Source of the DNA: an uncultured Verrucomicrobiota bacterium
GTDB taxonomy: Bacteria; Verrucomicrobiota; Verrucomicrobiia; Opitutales; Opitutaceae
NCBI GenBank assembly: GCA_913058185.1
Contig: CAJXQX010000006.1
Coordinates: 1 to 64,000, forward strand
Length of the DNA: 64,000 bases
Direction: 5' to 3'
Position numbers and translations under genes: made by a program. How positions within the stretch are numbered: position 1 is the stretch's first letter; every line of letters begins with the position of its first letter. Below are positions 34,740-43,945 of the stretch, piece by piece. Below the pieces are notes generated by a model. The model searched no databases, was not told the origin of the DNA, and saw only the letters and a list, made by a program, of their open reading frames with translations.

Positions 34740-35420
34740 TCAATCCCGTATCGGGATCATCGTGATCGAGGTGCGACCTTTGGCCAGATGGCCTTCGGGC
34801 AAATAGCCTCCGAAGGCTAACGTAGGCATGATCAACGCTCGTTTACCCAATAAGGTGCCGGGCTGCAGCACCGCATTACAGCCAATTTCAGCTTGGTCGC
34901 CGACCGCTGCCCCAAATTTTCTCAGGCCCGTCTCGGCGATGCTCTCCGGCAACCGAATCGTGATGGGTTTTTGATCGAGGCGTAGATTTGATAGCACCAC
35001 GCCGGCGGCCAAATGCGCCCCGTTACCGAGAATCGAATCTCCCACATAGCTAAAATGGGGCACCTGCACGTTGTCCATGAGGAGGCAGTTCTTGAATTCA
35101 CAACTGTTCCCCAAGACGCCCCCTGCCCCCACGATCACATTACCGCGCACAAATGCACCCGGACGGATCTCGGTATTGGGGCCAATCCAACACGGACCAA
35201 TCAACGTCGCTTGCGCCGGCAACTTAACCGTCGGGTCGAGCCACACTTCATCTTCGATCGCTACTCCCGGTGGTATCTCGCGTTCACTCGTGTTTCCTTC
35301 CAGCCCAGCGAGCGCCTGCTTGATTTTCGGTAGCCACTCCCAGACAGGTGCGGACGGATCAAACTGCACCGCAAAGCGCTGCAGAGAATCAGGCAGCGCG
35401 AAAAATTGATCAGCTTGCAT
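34740..35420 (-). CDS. Left-handed beta-helix acyltransferase/nucleotidyltransferase-like protein
   Basis: 226 residues. The C-terminal three quarters consist of hexapeptide repeats (IGPCWIGPNTEIRPGAFVRGNVIVGAGGVLGNSCEFKN), as in LpxA/GlmU-type enzymes. SYVGDSILGNGAHLAAG resembles the GlmU C-terminal domain's acetyl-CoA site. The N-terminal nucleotidyltransferase is absent; 60 residues of helical sequence take its place. Family is known as UDP-N-acetylglucosamine pyrophosphorylase-related proteins with unassigned substrate. Divergent from the glycolate oxidase gene by 119 bp. Confidence 0.7.
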   Translation of the reverse strand: MQADQFFALPDSLQRFAVQFDPSAPVWEWLPKIKQALAGLEGNTSEREIPPGVAIEDEVWLDPTVKLPAQATLIGPCWIGPNTEIRPGAFVRGNVIVGAGGVLGNSCEFKNCLLMDNVQVPHFSYVGDSILGNGAHLAAGVVLSNLRLDQKPITIRLPESIAETGLRKFGAAVGDQAEIGCNAVLQPGTLLGKRALIMPTLAFGGYLPEGHLAKGRTSITMIPIRD

Positions 35421-35539
35421 GACGACAATCCTTAGGGACTTTGGCCCCTGCCAATCAACGTATTACTCCGTCGGGATGCTGAACGCTTGGCAGCGCGAAA
35501 AAACCCTAACAACGTACGGTCGCCTCTCTGGCGTCGAAC

Positions 35540-38020
35540 ATGCCCTCCCTTTCCGAACGACTTGGTCACATTGTGCCTGCGCCCCGTATCTTGACCGGCG
35601 CGGCTGATCGCGCAGCTTATGATTCGGATGCGCAAACGGCGTTTCGTTGTCGCGCCGCAGCGGTCATCATCCCTCAAACGACCGACGAACTGGTCGCCGT
35701 CGTGCGTTGGTGCCATGCCGAGGCGGTCTCTTTCGTGGTGCGGGGCAGCGGCACAGGACTGAGCGCAGGAGCCACCCCGATCGCAGATGGCGTGGTGATT
35801 GTGACGACCTCACTCAACCGCATCCACCGGATCGATCCCGTGCAACGGATTGCCGTGGTCGAGACCGGGGTCGTAAACGCCGATGTTTCCCAAGCGGCGG
35901 CCGAGCACGGCTTATTTTTCGCCCCCGACCCTTCGAGCCAACCCATCTGCACCATCGGGGGGAATATCGGCTTCAACGCCGGTGGGGCCCATTGCCTAAA
36001 ATACGGCATGACCTCCAATCACGTCCTCGGTCTCCGCGCGGTTCTAGCCACCGGAGAAGTCGTGAACTGGGGCAGCGAAAGCCGGGACACCATCGGCCCG
36101 GATTGGACGGGACTATTCGTCGGCAACGAAGGCCTTTTCGGCGTCGCCCTCGAAGCGACCCTGAATCTCATCCCCATTCCCGACGGCTGCCACACCGTGC
36201 TCGCGGGATTTGATTCTGCCGAAGCCGCTGGCGACGCCGTTTCAGCGATCATTGGATCCGGGCTCGTGCCGGTGGCGATCGAGCTGATGGACGATCTCAC
36301 CATCGAAGCCGTTCGTCCCGTCGTTCCCATCGACTACCCCGCCGGATGCCACGCGTTGTTGCTGGTGGAACTCGATGGACCCAGCGCCATCGTCGAAGCC
36401 GAACGCGTCCAGCTCGAGACCCTCCTGCGAGACAACAAATCGACTGGACTAGTTATCGCTCAAAACGCTCAAGAACGGGCCAACATCTGGCGCGTCCGTA
36501 AAAGCGCGTATGGGGCCTATGGTCGTTTCGCGCCCAATAATTTCGTGCAAGACAGCGTGGTTCCGCGACGTCACCTAGCCACGGCTCTTCGCCGCGTTAA
36601 TCAGATCGCAGACGAAGCTGGGTTGCGCTGCCCGACGGTCTGCCACGCGGGCGACGGAAACCTCCATCCCAACCTCCTCTACGACGGTGAACAACCCGGC
36701 GAGCTCGAACGCGCCGAGAAAGCGGCGTGGGAGATCCTGCGCATGTGTGTAGAATTGGGAGGATCAATCACCGGCGAACATGGCGTAGGACTCGAAAAAC
36801 GAGACTTTTTGCCTCTCATGTTTGGTTCGGCCGAGATGGATTTGTTTAAGCGGGTCCAAATCTGCTTCGACCCATCCGGCATCGCCAATCCCGGCAAGAT
36901 GTTCCCCGACGGCGAGCAACCCCAAACCGATTCCTCATCCAAGCTAGATCCCCGGATTCGGAAACTTGCGGTGGCCATCAAACAAGCCCCCCGGGGCCGA
37001 GCGATCGGCGGGCACACCAAATCTCCAGATCAGGAATCCGCATTGGTTGAGCATTCGATCCGCGAGCTCCGAGGAGTCATCGCCTATGAGCCGTCCGAAT
37101 TCGTGATCACCGCTTTGGCTGGCACTCCTCTCACCGAGATCATCAAAACCTTAGACCCAGCTGGCCAACAGCTCCTCTTTGATCCGATGCTGGCCGAAGC
37201 AGGTGCCACGTTAGGCGGGACGATCGCGAGTGGCCTCAACGGTCCCGGAGCCTTTGGCCAGGGGCGCATCCGCGACGCCGTGCTAGGAGTGATATTTATC
37301 AATGGTGACGGGGACGTGTTTCAAGTCGGAAGCAAAGTCGTCAAAAACGTTGCCGGATTCGATCTGCCTAAACTTTTCGTGGGCAGTCTCGGAACGCTTG
37401 GGGTCTTGGCCGAAGTCACGCTAAAAGTCGGTCCTCAAGCACCCCTAAGCGAGACGCTGCAGCTGACAGCGGCTGATTCGACGAACTTCCACCAGCTGCT
37501 GCGCTCCCTCTCCACCTTGACCACCCGTCCGATCGCCATCGACGGCAGTTTCAACGATTTGAAGATCTGGATTCGATTTGGGGCCCCCGCCGCCGCGCTG
37601 CCTTCACTCACCCAAGAGCTCATCGATCAAGGTGCGAAGCCGCTATCCCACGACGAAGCGGGATCACTGTGGGCGTCGGTCAAGGCGATCGATTGGGCAC
37701 CTAAAACGAGCACATTGATCAAGATCCCCACCGACCAACGGCGGATTGAAGACTTAATTGCTCAAATCCAGGACCGCTCACCCCAGGCCATAATCCACGT
37801 GAGCTTGGGTGGCGACGTGGTATTCGCCGCCGTCGACCCTAGTGTTGAACTCGCGCTGCGAGAAGAACTGGCGATAAAAGGTCACGCCTCGTTGGGCCTG
37901 CGTAATACCACGCGGCAAATTTATTATTCCGCCCCACCCTCACAGCTCGCCCATCAGATAAAAACGCTCCTGGATCCCGACGCGTGTTTTCCCGACCTAT
38001 TTGGCGCCGTCGGCACCTGA
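35540..38020 (+). CDS. Glycolate oxidase GlcD-GlcE fusion (FAD-linked)
   Basis: 826 residues with two FAD-binding (FAD_binding_4) units in one chain. Residues 1-460 are GlcD-like: AAAVIIPQTTDELVAVVRW, GSGTGLSAGATPI, GGNIGFNAGGAHCLKYG, CHAGDGNLHPN and TGEHGVGLEKRDFL. From about 480 the chain continues as GlcE: LAGTPLTEIIKTL, EAGATLGGTIASGLNGPGAFGQGRIRDAVLG and KVVKNVAGFDLPKLFVGSLGTLG. GlcD and GlcE are normally separate subunits working with the iron-sulfur GlcF, which is not in the window. It should oxidise glycolate or D-lactate to the keto acid at the membrane. Followed by a terminator and tRNA-Gly on the other strand. Confidence 0.88.
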   Translation: MPSLSERLGHIVPAPRILTGAADRAAYDSDAQTAFRCRAAAVIIPQTTDELVAVVRWCHAEAVSFVVRGSGTGLSAGATPIADGVVIVTTSLNRIHRIDPVQRIAVVETGVVNADVSQAAAEHGLFFAPDPSSQPICTIGGNIGFNAGGAHCLKYGMTSNHVLGLRAVLATGEVVNWGSESRDTIGPDWTGLFVGNEGLFGVALEATLNLIPIPDGCHTVLAGFDSAEAAGDAVSAIIGSGLVPVAIELMDDLTIEAVRPVVPIDYPAGCHALLLVELDGPSAIVEAERVQLETLLRDNKSTGLVIAQNAQERANIWRVRKSAYGAYGRFAPNNFVQDSVVPRRHLATALRRVNQIADEAGLRCPTVCHAGDGNLHPNLLYDGEQPGELERAEKAAWEILRMCVELGGSITGEHGVGLEKRDFLPLMFGSAEMDLFKRVQICFDPSGIANPGKMFPDGEQPQTDSSSKLDPRIRKLAVAIKQAPRGRAIGGHTKSPDQESALVEHSIRELRGVIAYEPSEFVITALAGTPLTEIIKTLDPAGQQLLFDPMLAEAGATLGGTIASGLNGPGAFGQGRIRDAVLGVIFINGDGDVFQVGSKVVKNVAGFDLPKLFVGSLGTLGVLAEVTLKVGPQAPLSETLQLTAADSTNFHQLLRSLSTLTTRPIAIDGSFNDLKIWIRFGAPAAALPSLTQELIDQGAKPLSHDEAGSLWASVKAIDWAPKTSTLIKIPTDQRRIEDLIAQIQDRSPQAIIHVSLGGDVVFAAVDPSVELALREELAIKGHASLGLRNTTRQIYYSAPPSQLAHQIKTLLDPDACFPDLFGAVGT

Positions 38021-38024
38021 ACCC

Positions 38025-38056
38025 AAAAACGACCGGTCACTGAGACCGGTCGTTTA
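38025..38056 (+). terminator. Intrinsic terminator after the glcDE fusion
   Basis: AACGACCGGTC pairs with GACCGGTCGTT around a five-base loop and ends in TTT on the plus strand. An A-run on the other side makes it potentially bidirectional, serving the tRNA-Gly too. Confidence 0.85.
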
Positions 38057-38062
38057 AGAAAT

Positions 38063-38138
<76 letters not shown>

Positions 38139-38199
38139 GGAAGAAATGCAGACAACAAGCATCGAAATTGCGGTCGTCAACAGGTTTTTTAAGGTCGAT

Positions 38200-39001
38200 T
38201 CACGGGGATTGATCCACGACCTCGAGATCAAACACCAATTGGTTCCTCAACGTCCTCGGTAACGGCATCACTTTTGCCTCCCGTAAAGCCGCACTCACCT
38301 CGTCGCTATACCAATACTTCAACCACGACAGCAGCTCCGGTGCTCGGGCCCGCTCAAAGACCAAAGAAAGCTTCATCGCCAATCGCCATATTCTGAGGCG
38401 TCGGCCCGAACGCCACTTCCGTCGGCGATGGAGCGACTAATAACGCCTTAAATTGAGTATCGTTCTCATCCCACAAGGGGACGACCGCGATCCCCGCGTC
38501 ATACTTCATCATCGCATTCCGGGCGTCCAACAGGCGGCGCCCCAAACACCAACTCTGCCACGCCGCCACGCCCAACAGCAGTCCATTTAGCACCAGTAAC
38601 AAATAATCGCCCCCAAACCCATTCGGCGGATCAGGCACCTCGGCAAACAGTCGATGGCGTAATTCTGCCGGCAGAACAGCCAGCGCTCCCGCAATCACCA
38701 GTGGATATCCGGGAGGGTGATACAACTCGGGGAATCGCGCTTCCGCATCAAAAAGTCTCCCTTACTTTTCCATCACCGCATGGACCTGCGGATAATTAAC
38801 CGACGTCGTGAATCACTCACCACTAGCGATGGAGCGTCCCAAATCGGCTTGGCGCAAAGTCTCCTCGGTGCGAGGCCCATGAAACTGCTTGAACGCGACA
38901 GTCGCGCTGAGCGCCAGCAAGCCTAGCACCAACGCACTGATCTTCAGCACGCGAGCTCCGCCGCCCTGCTCGAGCCAATGAATTGCTTGCTGCAGGTTCA
39001 T
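38200..39001 (-). pseudogene. Membrane glycosyltransferase (PMT/ArnT-like) N-terminus, stop-interrupted and fused to an unrelated remnant
   Basis: ATG 39001 opens MNLQQAIHWLEQGGGARVLKISALVLGLL, one transmembrane helix. The frame then meets TGA after SGE and TAA after VMEK, yet continues cleanly as LFDAEARFPELYHPPGYPLVIAGALAVLP, typical of a dolichol-mannosyltransferase-like enzyme's first loop. Near 38530 the similarity ends and the frame runs into AMMKYDAGIAVVPLWDEND, with a further shift to LVFERARAPELLSWLKYW, which I do not recognise (possibly a substrate-binding protein tail). A dead remnant with at least three lesions. Confidence 0.65.
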
Positions 39002-39020
39002 ACGTCGTGCAGTCCGAACA

Positions 39021-40394
39021 TCAATCGGTCACATCCAGCTCTGGCCAGAGCACGAGTTTGCGATGGAGCGTACGTCGGCTGATGCCCATCAACTGCGCCG
39101 CCTTCGTCCGATTGCCTCGGGCCTTGATCAAGGCCTCTCGCAATAAACGCTTTTCATTTTCCTCCACGGATAGAACCGACCCCGTCGGGATCGTTGGCGC
39201 GCCCGCATCGGAGGGTAAACCACCTTCCGCCCGGAATCGGGGATCTAGATCGTATTCGGAAACTTTGCCTCCGCGGTGAAGCACCACCGTGTTTTCGCAA
39301 AAATTGCGAAGCTCACGAATATTACCCGGCCAACCGTATTTCTCCAGCGTGGCCAAGGCACCGGCCTCGAGTTCCGGCACCGGCAATCCGTTTTCCTTCG
39401 CGAAATACTTCAGGTAGTGGGCGAGCAAGGTCGATACATCACCCGGTCGCTCGCGTAGCGCCGGCATCCGAATACCCACCACATTGAGCCGGAAGAACAG
39501 ATCCTCCCGGAACGTGCCTTCCTTGACCAACGTTTCAAGATTGCGATTGGTCGCGGCGACGAGGCGCACATCGAGATCAATCGGCTTCGAACCGCCCACG
39601 CGTTCAACCGACTTGGTTTCCAAAAACCGCAACAGCTTTACCTGAGTAGACGCCGAAATCTCGCCGATCTCATCCAGAAACAACGTGCCCCCATCCGCGG
39701 ATTCGAAGCGACCTATTCGTTTCTCCATCGCGCCGGTAAACGAGCCCTTTTCGTGACCAAAAATTTCACTCTCGAGCAGGTTTTCCGAAAGAGCCGCGCA
39801 ATGCACCGCCACAAACGGCGCCCGCGCCCGGGAACTGGACTGATGGATGGCCTGCGCGATCAGTTCCTTACCCGTGCCCGACTCGCCTTCGACCAGAATC
39901 GTCGCCTTCGAGGGCGCTACCAATTTAACCCGATCGATCACATCAAGCAGCTTCGGAGAGTCTCCGATGATCCCCTTAAAATTAAATTTCTCGTCCAACC
40001 GCTCATGCAACTGCTTCACTTCGACTTCGAGCGTCCGGTTCTTGAGCGCCCGGTTGATGAGGATCTCGAGACGCTCGATGTTGACCGGCTTGGTCATGAA
40101 ATCCACTGCGCCCCTCCGCATCGCCTCCACCGCAGAATCAATACTGCCATAGGCGGTCATCATGAGCACCGCCGGTTGGTTCGGCATGCTGAGAGCTTTA
40201 TCGATCACTTTGAGCCCGCTCTTCCCCGGCATCCGTAGGTCCGTGACGACGACATCGAACTCCTGGGCCGCGAGTTGATTGAAGGCCTCGTCTGCGCTGG
40301 CTGCGACGGAAACATCAAAATTATCTTCCAGAGCCTGCTGCAGCCCATCGCGGGTGTGGCGTTCGTCGTCCACAATCAATACCGTAGGAATCAT
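39021..40394 (-). CDS. NtrC-family sigma-54 response regulator
   Basis: 457 residues from ATG 40394; the track's TTG is six bases earlier. Receiver domain with phospho-Asp in [13 protein letters not shown] (Asp52). AAA+ domain with Walker [16 protein letters not shown], the sigma-54 loop GSFTGA, and [19 protein letters not shown] Fis-type HTH ([21 protein letters not shown]) ends the protein. It activates sigma-54 promoters when phosphorylated. No kinase is adjacent; an NtrB-like kinase on the same strand lies 9 kb upstream, which I read as its separated partner. The 364 bp upstream holds no gene. Confidence 0.93.
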   Translation of the reverse strand: MIPTVLIVDDERHTRDGLQQALEDNFDVSVAASADEAFNQLAAQEFDVVVTDLRMPGKSGLKVIDKALSMPNQPAVLMMTAYGSIDSAVEAMRRGAVDFMTKPVNIERLEILINRALKNRTLEVEVKQLHERLDEKFNFKGIIGDSPKLLDVIDRVKLVAPSKATILVEGESGTGKELIAQAIHQSSSRARAPFVAVHCAALSENLLESEIFGHEKGSFTGAMEKRIGRFESADGGTLFLDEIGEISASTQVKLLRFLETKSVERVGGSKPIDLDVRLVAATNRNLETLVKEGTFREDLFFRLNVVGIRMPALRERPGDVSTLLAHYLKYFAKENGLPVPELEAGALATLEKYGWPGNIRELRNFCENTVVLHRGGKVSEYDLDPRFRAEGGLPSDAGAPTIPTGSVLSVEENEKRLLREALIKARGNRTKAAQLMGISRRTLHRKLVLWPELDVTD

Positions 40395-40758
40395 ACCCAA
40401 ATCATCCCCGACCTTTCTCTCTGGTCAAGCCTAGGTGTGACGTTATGGCACTCCTAACGCTTAACACCTCAGAGACAACGCACCCTACCCATCATCAGGA
40501 AAGGCTTCCTCATCGCCTAACCGATCAAGCACTCCCGAACTGGCGACGGGTTGTAGGAGTTCGCTTGCCGAGCGAACCGGCGGGTAAAGTTCAATGAGCT
40601 ACGCATGACTCGCGAGATCGCCGCTCCATCTCAAAATTTCGGACCACGCTGCAGATTCCGTCAGATCCAGCCGCCAGATCCGCTGGACCTCCCGAGTCGC
40701 CTCCCTGTATCTCATCTCACCCAATCGAGCGCGCAGTCCGCTAAAACCTCCATCCCAC
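40395..40758. other. Gene-free stretch between ntrC-like gene and the decayed dehydrogenase
   Basis: No credible ORF. It contains the palindrome GTTCGCTTGCCGAGCGAAC (40559-40577), REP-like and of the dispersed type, and must hold the promoter of one or both divergent neighbours. No sigma-54 box could be made out. Confidence 0.5.
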
Positions 40759-42816
40759 TATGGAGCCATTCGCAATAGCCCTCCTCGTCTCCCTCGCTGC
40801 CCTGCCCCTCTCCGCCCAAAACCGCATCGGCACCGGCCAAATCAAAGACCTCTATTTGCAAAGCTGCGCGCATGCCACGGCAAAATATGGAAGGCGGCCA
40901 AGGCAGCTCGCTAATCGATAACGTGTGGACCCACGGCGATTCCGACGAGGCTATCGCCAAAATCATCCGCGAAGGGATCGCCGACACCCCCATGATCGCG
41001 TGGCAAAGCACGCTTTCCGAGGAGCAAATCCGCGCCTTGGTAATCCTGATCCGCGAACAGAAAATAATCGCCGAAACCACTGGCATCCTCGAGAGGGTCA
41101 AACCCCTCGGCGGCGTCTTCTCCTCGGAACTTTATAATTTCAAACTAGAGAAGGTCGCCGACATCGACAACACCCTCTGGTCCATCGCATTCCTCCCCGA
41201 CCATTCGATCCTCCTCACCCAGCGCGACGGAAAGCTGTGGCACGTCGTCGACAGCAAGAAGAGCGAGATCACGGGCATCCCGACAGTTTGGATCGGCGGC
41301 CAGGGCGGCCTGCTCGAAGTCGCCCCTCATCCCGACTACACCAAAAACGGCTGGATCTACCTTTCCTTATCCGACGACCAAGGCACCCAGATCAACGGCA
41401 AGGACGCTAGCATGACCGCCGTCGTGCGCGGACGCATCAAGAACGGCCAATGGGTCGACCAGCAGGAAATCTTCCGTGCTCCCACCGATCTGTATATCGC
41501 TGCCACCGGCCATTTCGGTTCACGCTTCGTCTTCAAGGACGGCTACCTCTTCTTCTCCATCGGCGAGCGCACCAAGGCCGAGATGGCCCAGGACCTCACC
41601 AAATCCCAATGGCAAGATCCACCGCCTCTTCGACGACGGGCGCGTCCCCACCGACAACCCCTTCTACAACACGCCGGGAGCCTACAAATCCATCTGGTCC
41701 TACGGCCACCGCAATCCCCAGGGCCTCGCCCTCGATCCCCGCACCGGCGAGCTGTGGGAAACCGAGCACGGTCCTCGCGGCGGCGACGAGCTGAACATCA
41801 TCCAACCCGGAAGAAACTACGGCTGGCCCGTCATCACCTACGGCATGAACTACAACGGCAAGCCCTTGACCGATCAGACCCAAATGGAAGGCATGGAACA
41901 GCCCATCCACTACTGGCTCCCCTCCATCGCCACCGCCGGAATCGACTTCTACGAAGGCGACGCCTTCCCCAAATGGAAATACGACCTCCTCGCCACCGGC
42001 ATGTCTGCCCAAGAATTACAACGAATCACCATCGTGAACAACAAGGTCACCCACATCGAAACCATCCTCAAAAACCAAGGCCGCGTCCGCGACGTGGCCT
42101 CCGGCCCTGATGGTTTGATCTACGTGGCCCTCAACACCCGCAGTCCCGACCACGGCGAGCTCTACCGAATCGTCCCCGTCTCCGAGCCGAAATGGACCAC
42201 TCTCTTCAACGGTCAAAACCTCGATGGCTGGCGAATCCGCGACGGGGACTCCACCGTGCTCGTCGATGATGGCATGATCGTGGCAGTCTCCCAAGACCCC
42301 GTCCGCGAATCCTATCTCGTCACCGAAAAAACCTACGGCGATTTCATTCTCGAACTCGACATGAAGGTAATCGGCAAGATGAGCTCCGGAATCATGATAC
42401 GCGGCATCGATGATCCCATTAAGCCCGACGGCATCATCACCGGCTACCAAATGGAGGTCGATCAATCGCCCCGCCAGTGGACCGGCGGCATTTACGAAGA
42501 ACGAGCCCGCAAATGGCTCTACTCGCTCGAAGGCAAGACCGAAGCCCGCAAGGCCTACAAGCCGTCCCAATGGAACCACTACCGCATCGAAGCGATCGGA
42601 GATCACTTCCGTATCTGGGTGAACGGCATCCCCACCCTCAATATGGTCGACTCGAAAACGGCCGAGGGCGTCATCGGCATCCAGATACACCCCGCGCGTA
42701 AGCCCGGCGCCAGCAGCATACTTTACCTGCGCAATATCCGTATCATCGACCATAACGCCGGCGACCACATCAACGGCATCGCCATCCCCGAGTTGGTGAT
42801 CGACTCCCCCAAATAG
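40759..42816 (+). pseudogene. Cytochrome c / PQQ-type sugar dehydrogenase / DUF1080 protein, multiply frameshifted
   Basis: A signal peptide starts at ATG 40759 (MEPFAIALLVSLAALPLSAQ). The heme motif CxxCH can be reconstructed only by adding single bases on either side of TGCCACGGC near 40871-40885; the frame then continues as NMEGGQGSSLIDNVW. The beta-propeller sugar dehydrogenase domain (LWSIAFLPDHSILLTQRDGKLW) shifts frame again near 41610 (KSQ to PNGKIHRLFDDGR) and resumes as YGHRNPQGLALDPRTGELWETEHGPRGGDELN. A DUF1080-like domain (WTTLFNGQNLDGWRIRDG) ends it at 42816. Two large ORFs in the track cover pieces. At least three indels make it a real pseudogene. Confidence 0.75.
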
Positions 42817-42966
42817 CTCATTCCCGATCCGAAGCCGTAAAACCCCCTCCCCGGTTAGCCTGCCCAAAGAGGCACCGAAGGGGGCAAACGCAAAAAATAA
42901 AGATCCATCGCACCACTCGGTCGTATCTTATTGGGACACCGAAGGCAGACTCGGATCTGGCCATGA

Positions 42967-43878
42967 ATGGCGACGGCCGTTTCTCTATTTTACGTGACTA
43001 GCCTAATCACCCGCCGTTCAGCGTTGAAGCGTTTTGCATCCACGACTGCCCTTGCGTCCGCCCGCGGAGCCCTCACGTCTTCAAACCTGACCGCGGCTCA
43101 CCATCAAACCGGCACCCGCCAATTTAAGCACTCCGTGTGTAAATGGTGTTTCAAGGATATCTCGCTCGAGGATCTGGCTGATCAAGCCAAGGACCTGGGT
43201 CTCGAGTCCATCGAGTTACTCAACGTGGAAGAGCTTCCGACCATCAACAAACGCGGCCTCAAATGCGCAATGGTCAAAGGCGTGCCGGGACGAATCGAAA
43301 ATGGTCTCAACGACGCCAAAAACCACGATGCCATCGTCGCATTCATGGAACGGCAGATTCCACGGGCGGTTGAATTAGGTGCGACCAACCTCATCTGTTT
43401 CTCCGGCAATCGCCGTGGGCTGTCCGAAGAGGAGGGACTCGAAGTCTGTGCCCAAGGCCTCGCCCGCATCGTGCCCATCGCCGGGAAATACGGGGCCACC
43501 GTTACCATGGAGCTTCTCAATTCTAAAGTGGACCATGCGGACTACCAATGTGACCACACGGCATGGGGGGTGCAGCTTTGCGAAAAAGTCGGCTCCGCTC
43601 ACTTCAAACTCCTCTACGACATCTACCACATGCAGATCATGGAAGGTGACCTCATCCGCACCATCCGCGATCATCACCCGTGGTTCTCGCATTACCACAC
43701 GGGTGGGAATCCAGGCCGTCACGAACTCGATGGAGACCGCCAAGAAATCGACTACCCGGCCGTGATGCGGGCCATCGCCGATACCGGCTACACCGGTTTT
43801 GTCGGCCAAGAATTCATTCCCGCCGAAACAGACGCCATCGCCTCTCTGCAACGGGCTATCAATTTGTGTTCGGTATAG
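42967..43878 (+). CDS. Hydroxypyruvate isomerase-like TIM-barrel sugar isomerase, exported
   Basis: 303 residues. The N-terminus has TRRSALKRFAS, a Tat-like signal. The AP endonuclease-2 type barrel includes CFSGNRRGLS, TVTMELLNSKVDH, FKLLYDIYHMQIMEG, FSHYHTGGNPGRHEL and GFVGQEFIP, holding the metal-binding Glu, Asp and His residues of the Hyi family. It probably isomerises a keto sugar or sugar acid, but export makes the substrate uncertain. Convergent with the lyase gene, 67 bp away. Surrounded by decayed genes but itself intact. Confidence 0.78.
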   Translation: MATAVSLFYVTSLITRRSALKRFASTTALASARGALTSSNLTAAHHQTGTRQFKHSVCKWCFKDISLEDLADQAKDLGLESIELLNVEELPTINKRGLKCAMVKGVPGRIENGLNDAKNHDAIVAFMERQIPRAVELGATNLICFSGNRRGLSEEEGLEVCAQGLARIVPIAGKYGATVTMELLNSKVDHADYQCDHTAWGVQLCEKVGSAHFKLLYDIYHMQIMEGDLIRTIRDHHPWFSHYHTGGNPGRHELDGDRQEIDYPAVMRAIADTGYTGFVGQEFIPAETDAIASLQRAINLCSV

Positions 43879-43945
43879 AAGGCTTGGTCGGGTTGACGTT
43901 CAGGTTGACCACGAAGCGAGAGCTGGCCCGGGACTAATCGTCAAT

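Noticed and set aside
42016-42867. 283-residue minus-strand ORF opposite the sugar dehydrogenase/DUF1080 remnant
   Set aside because: It is the shadow of a GC-biased plus-strand frame that has clear domains; low-complexity Asp/Val/Gly composition.
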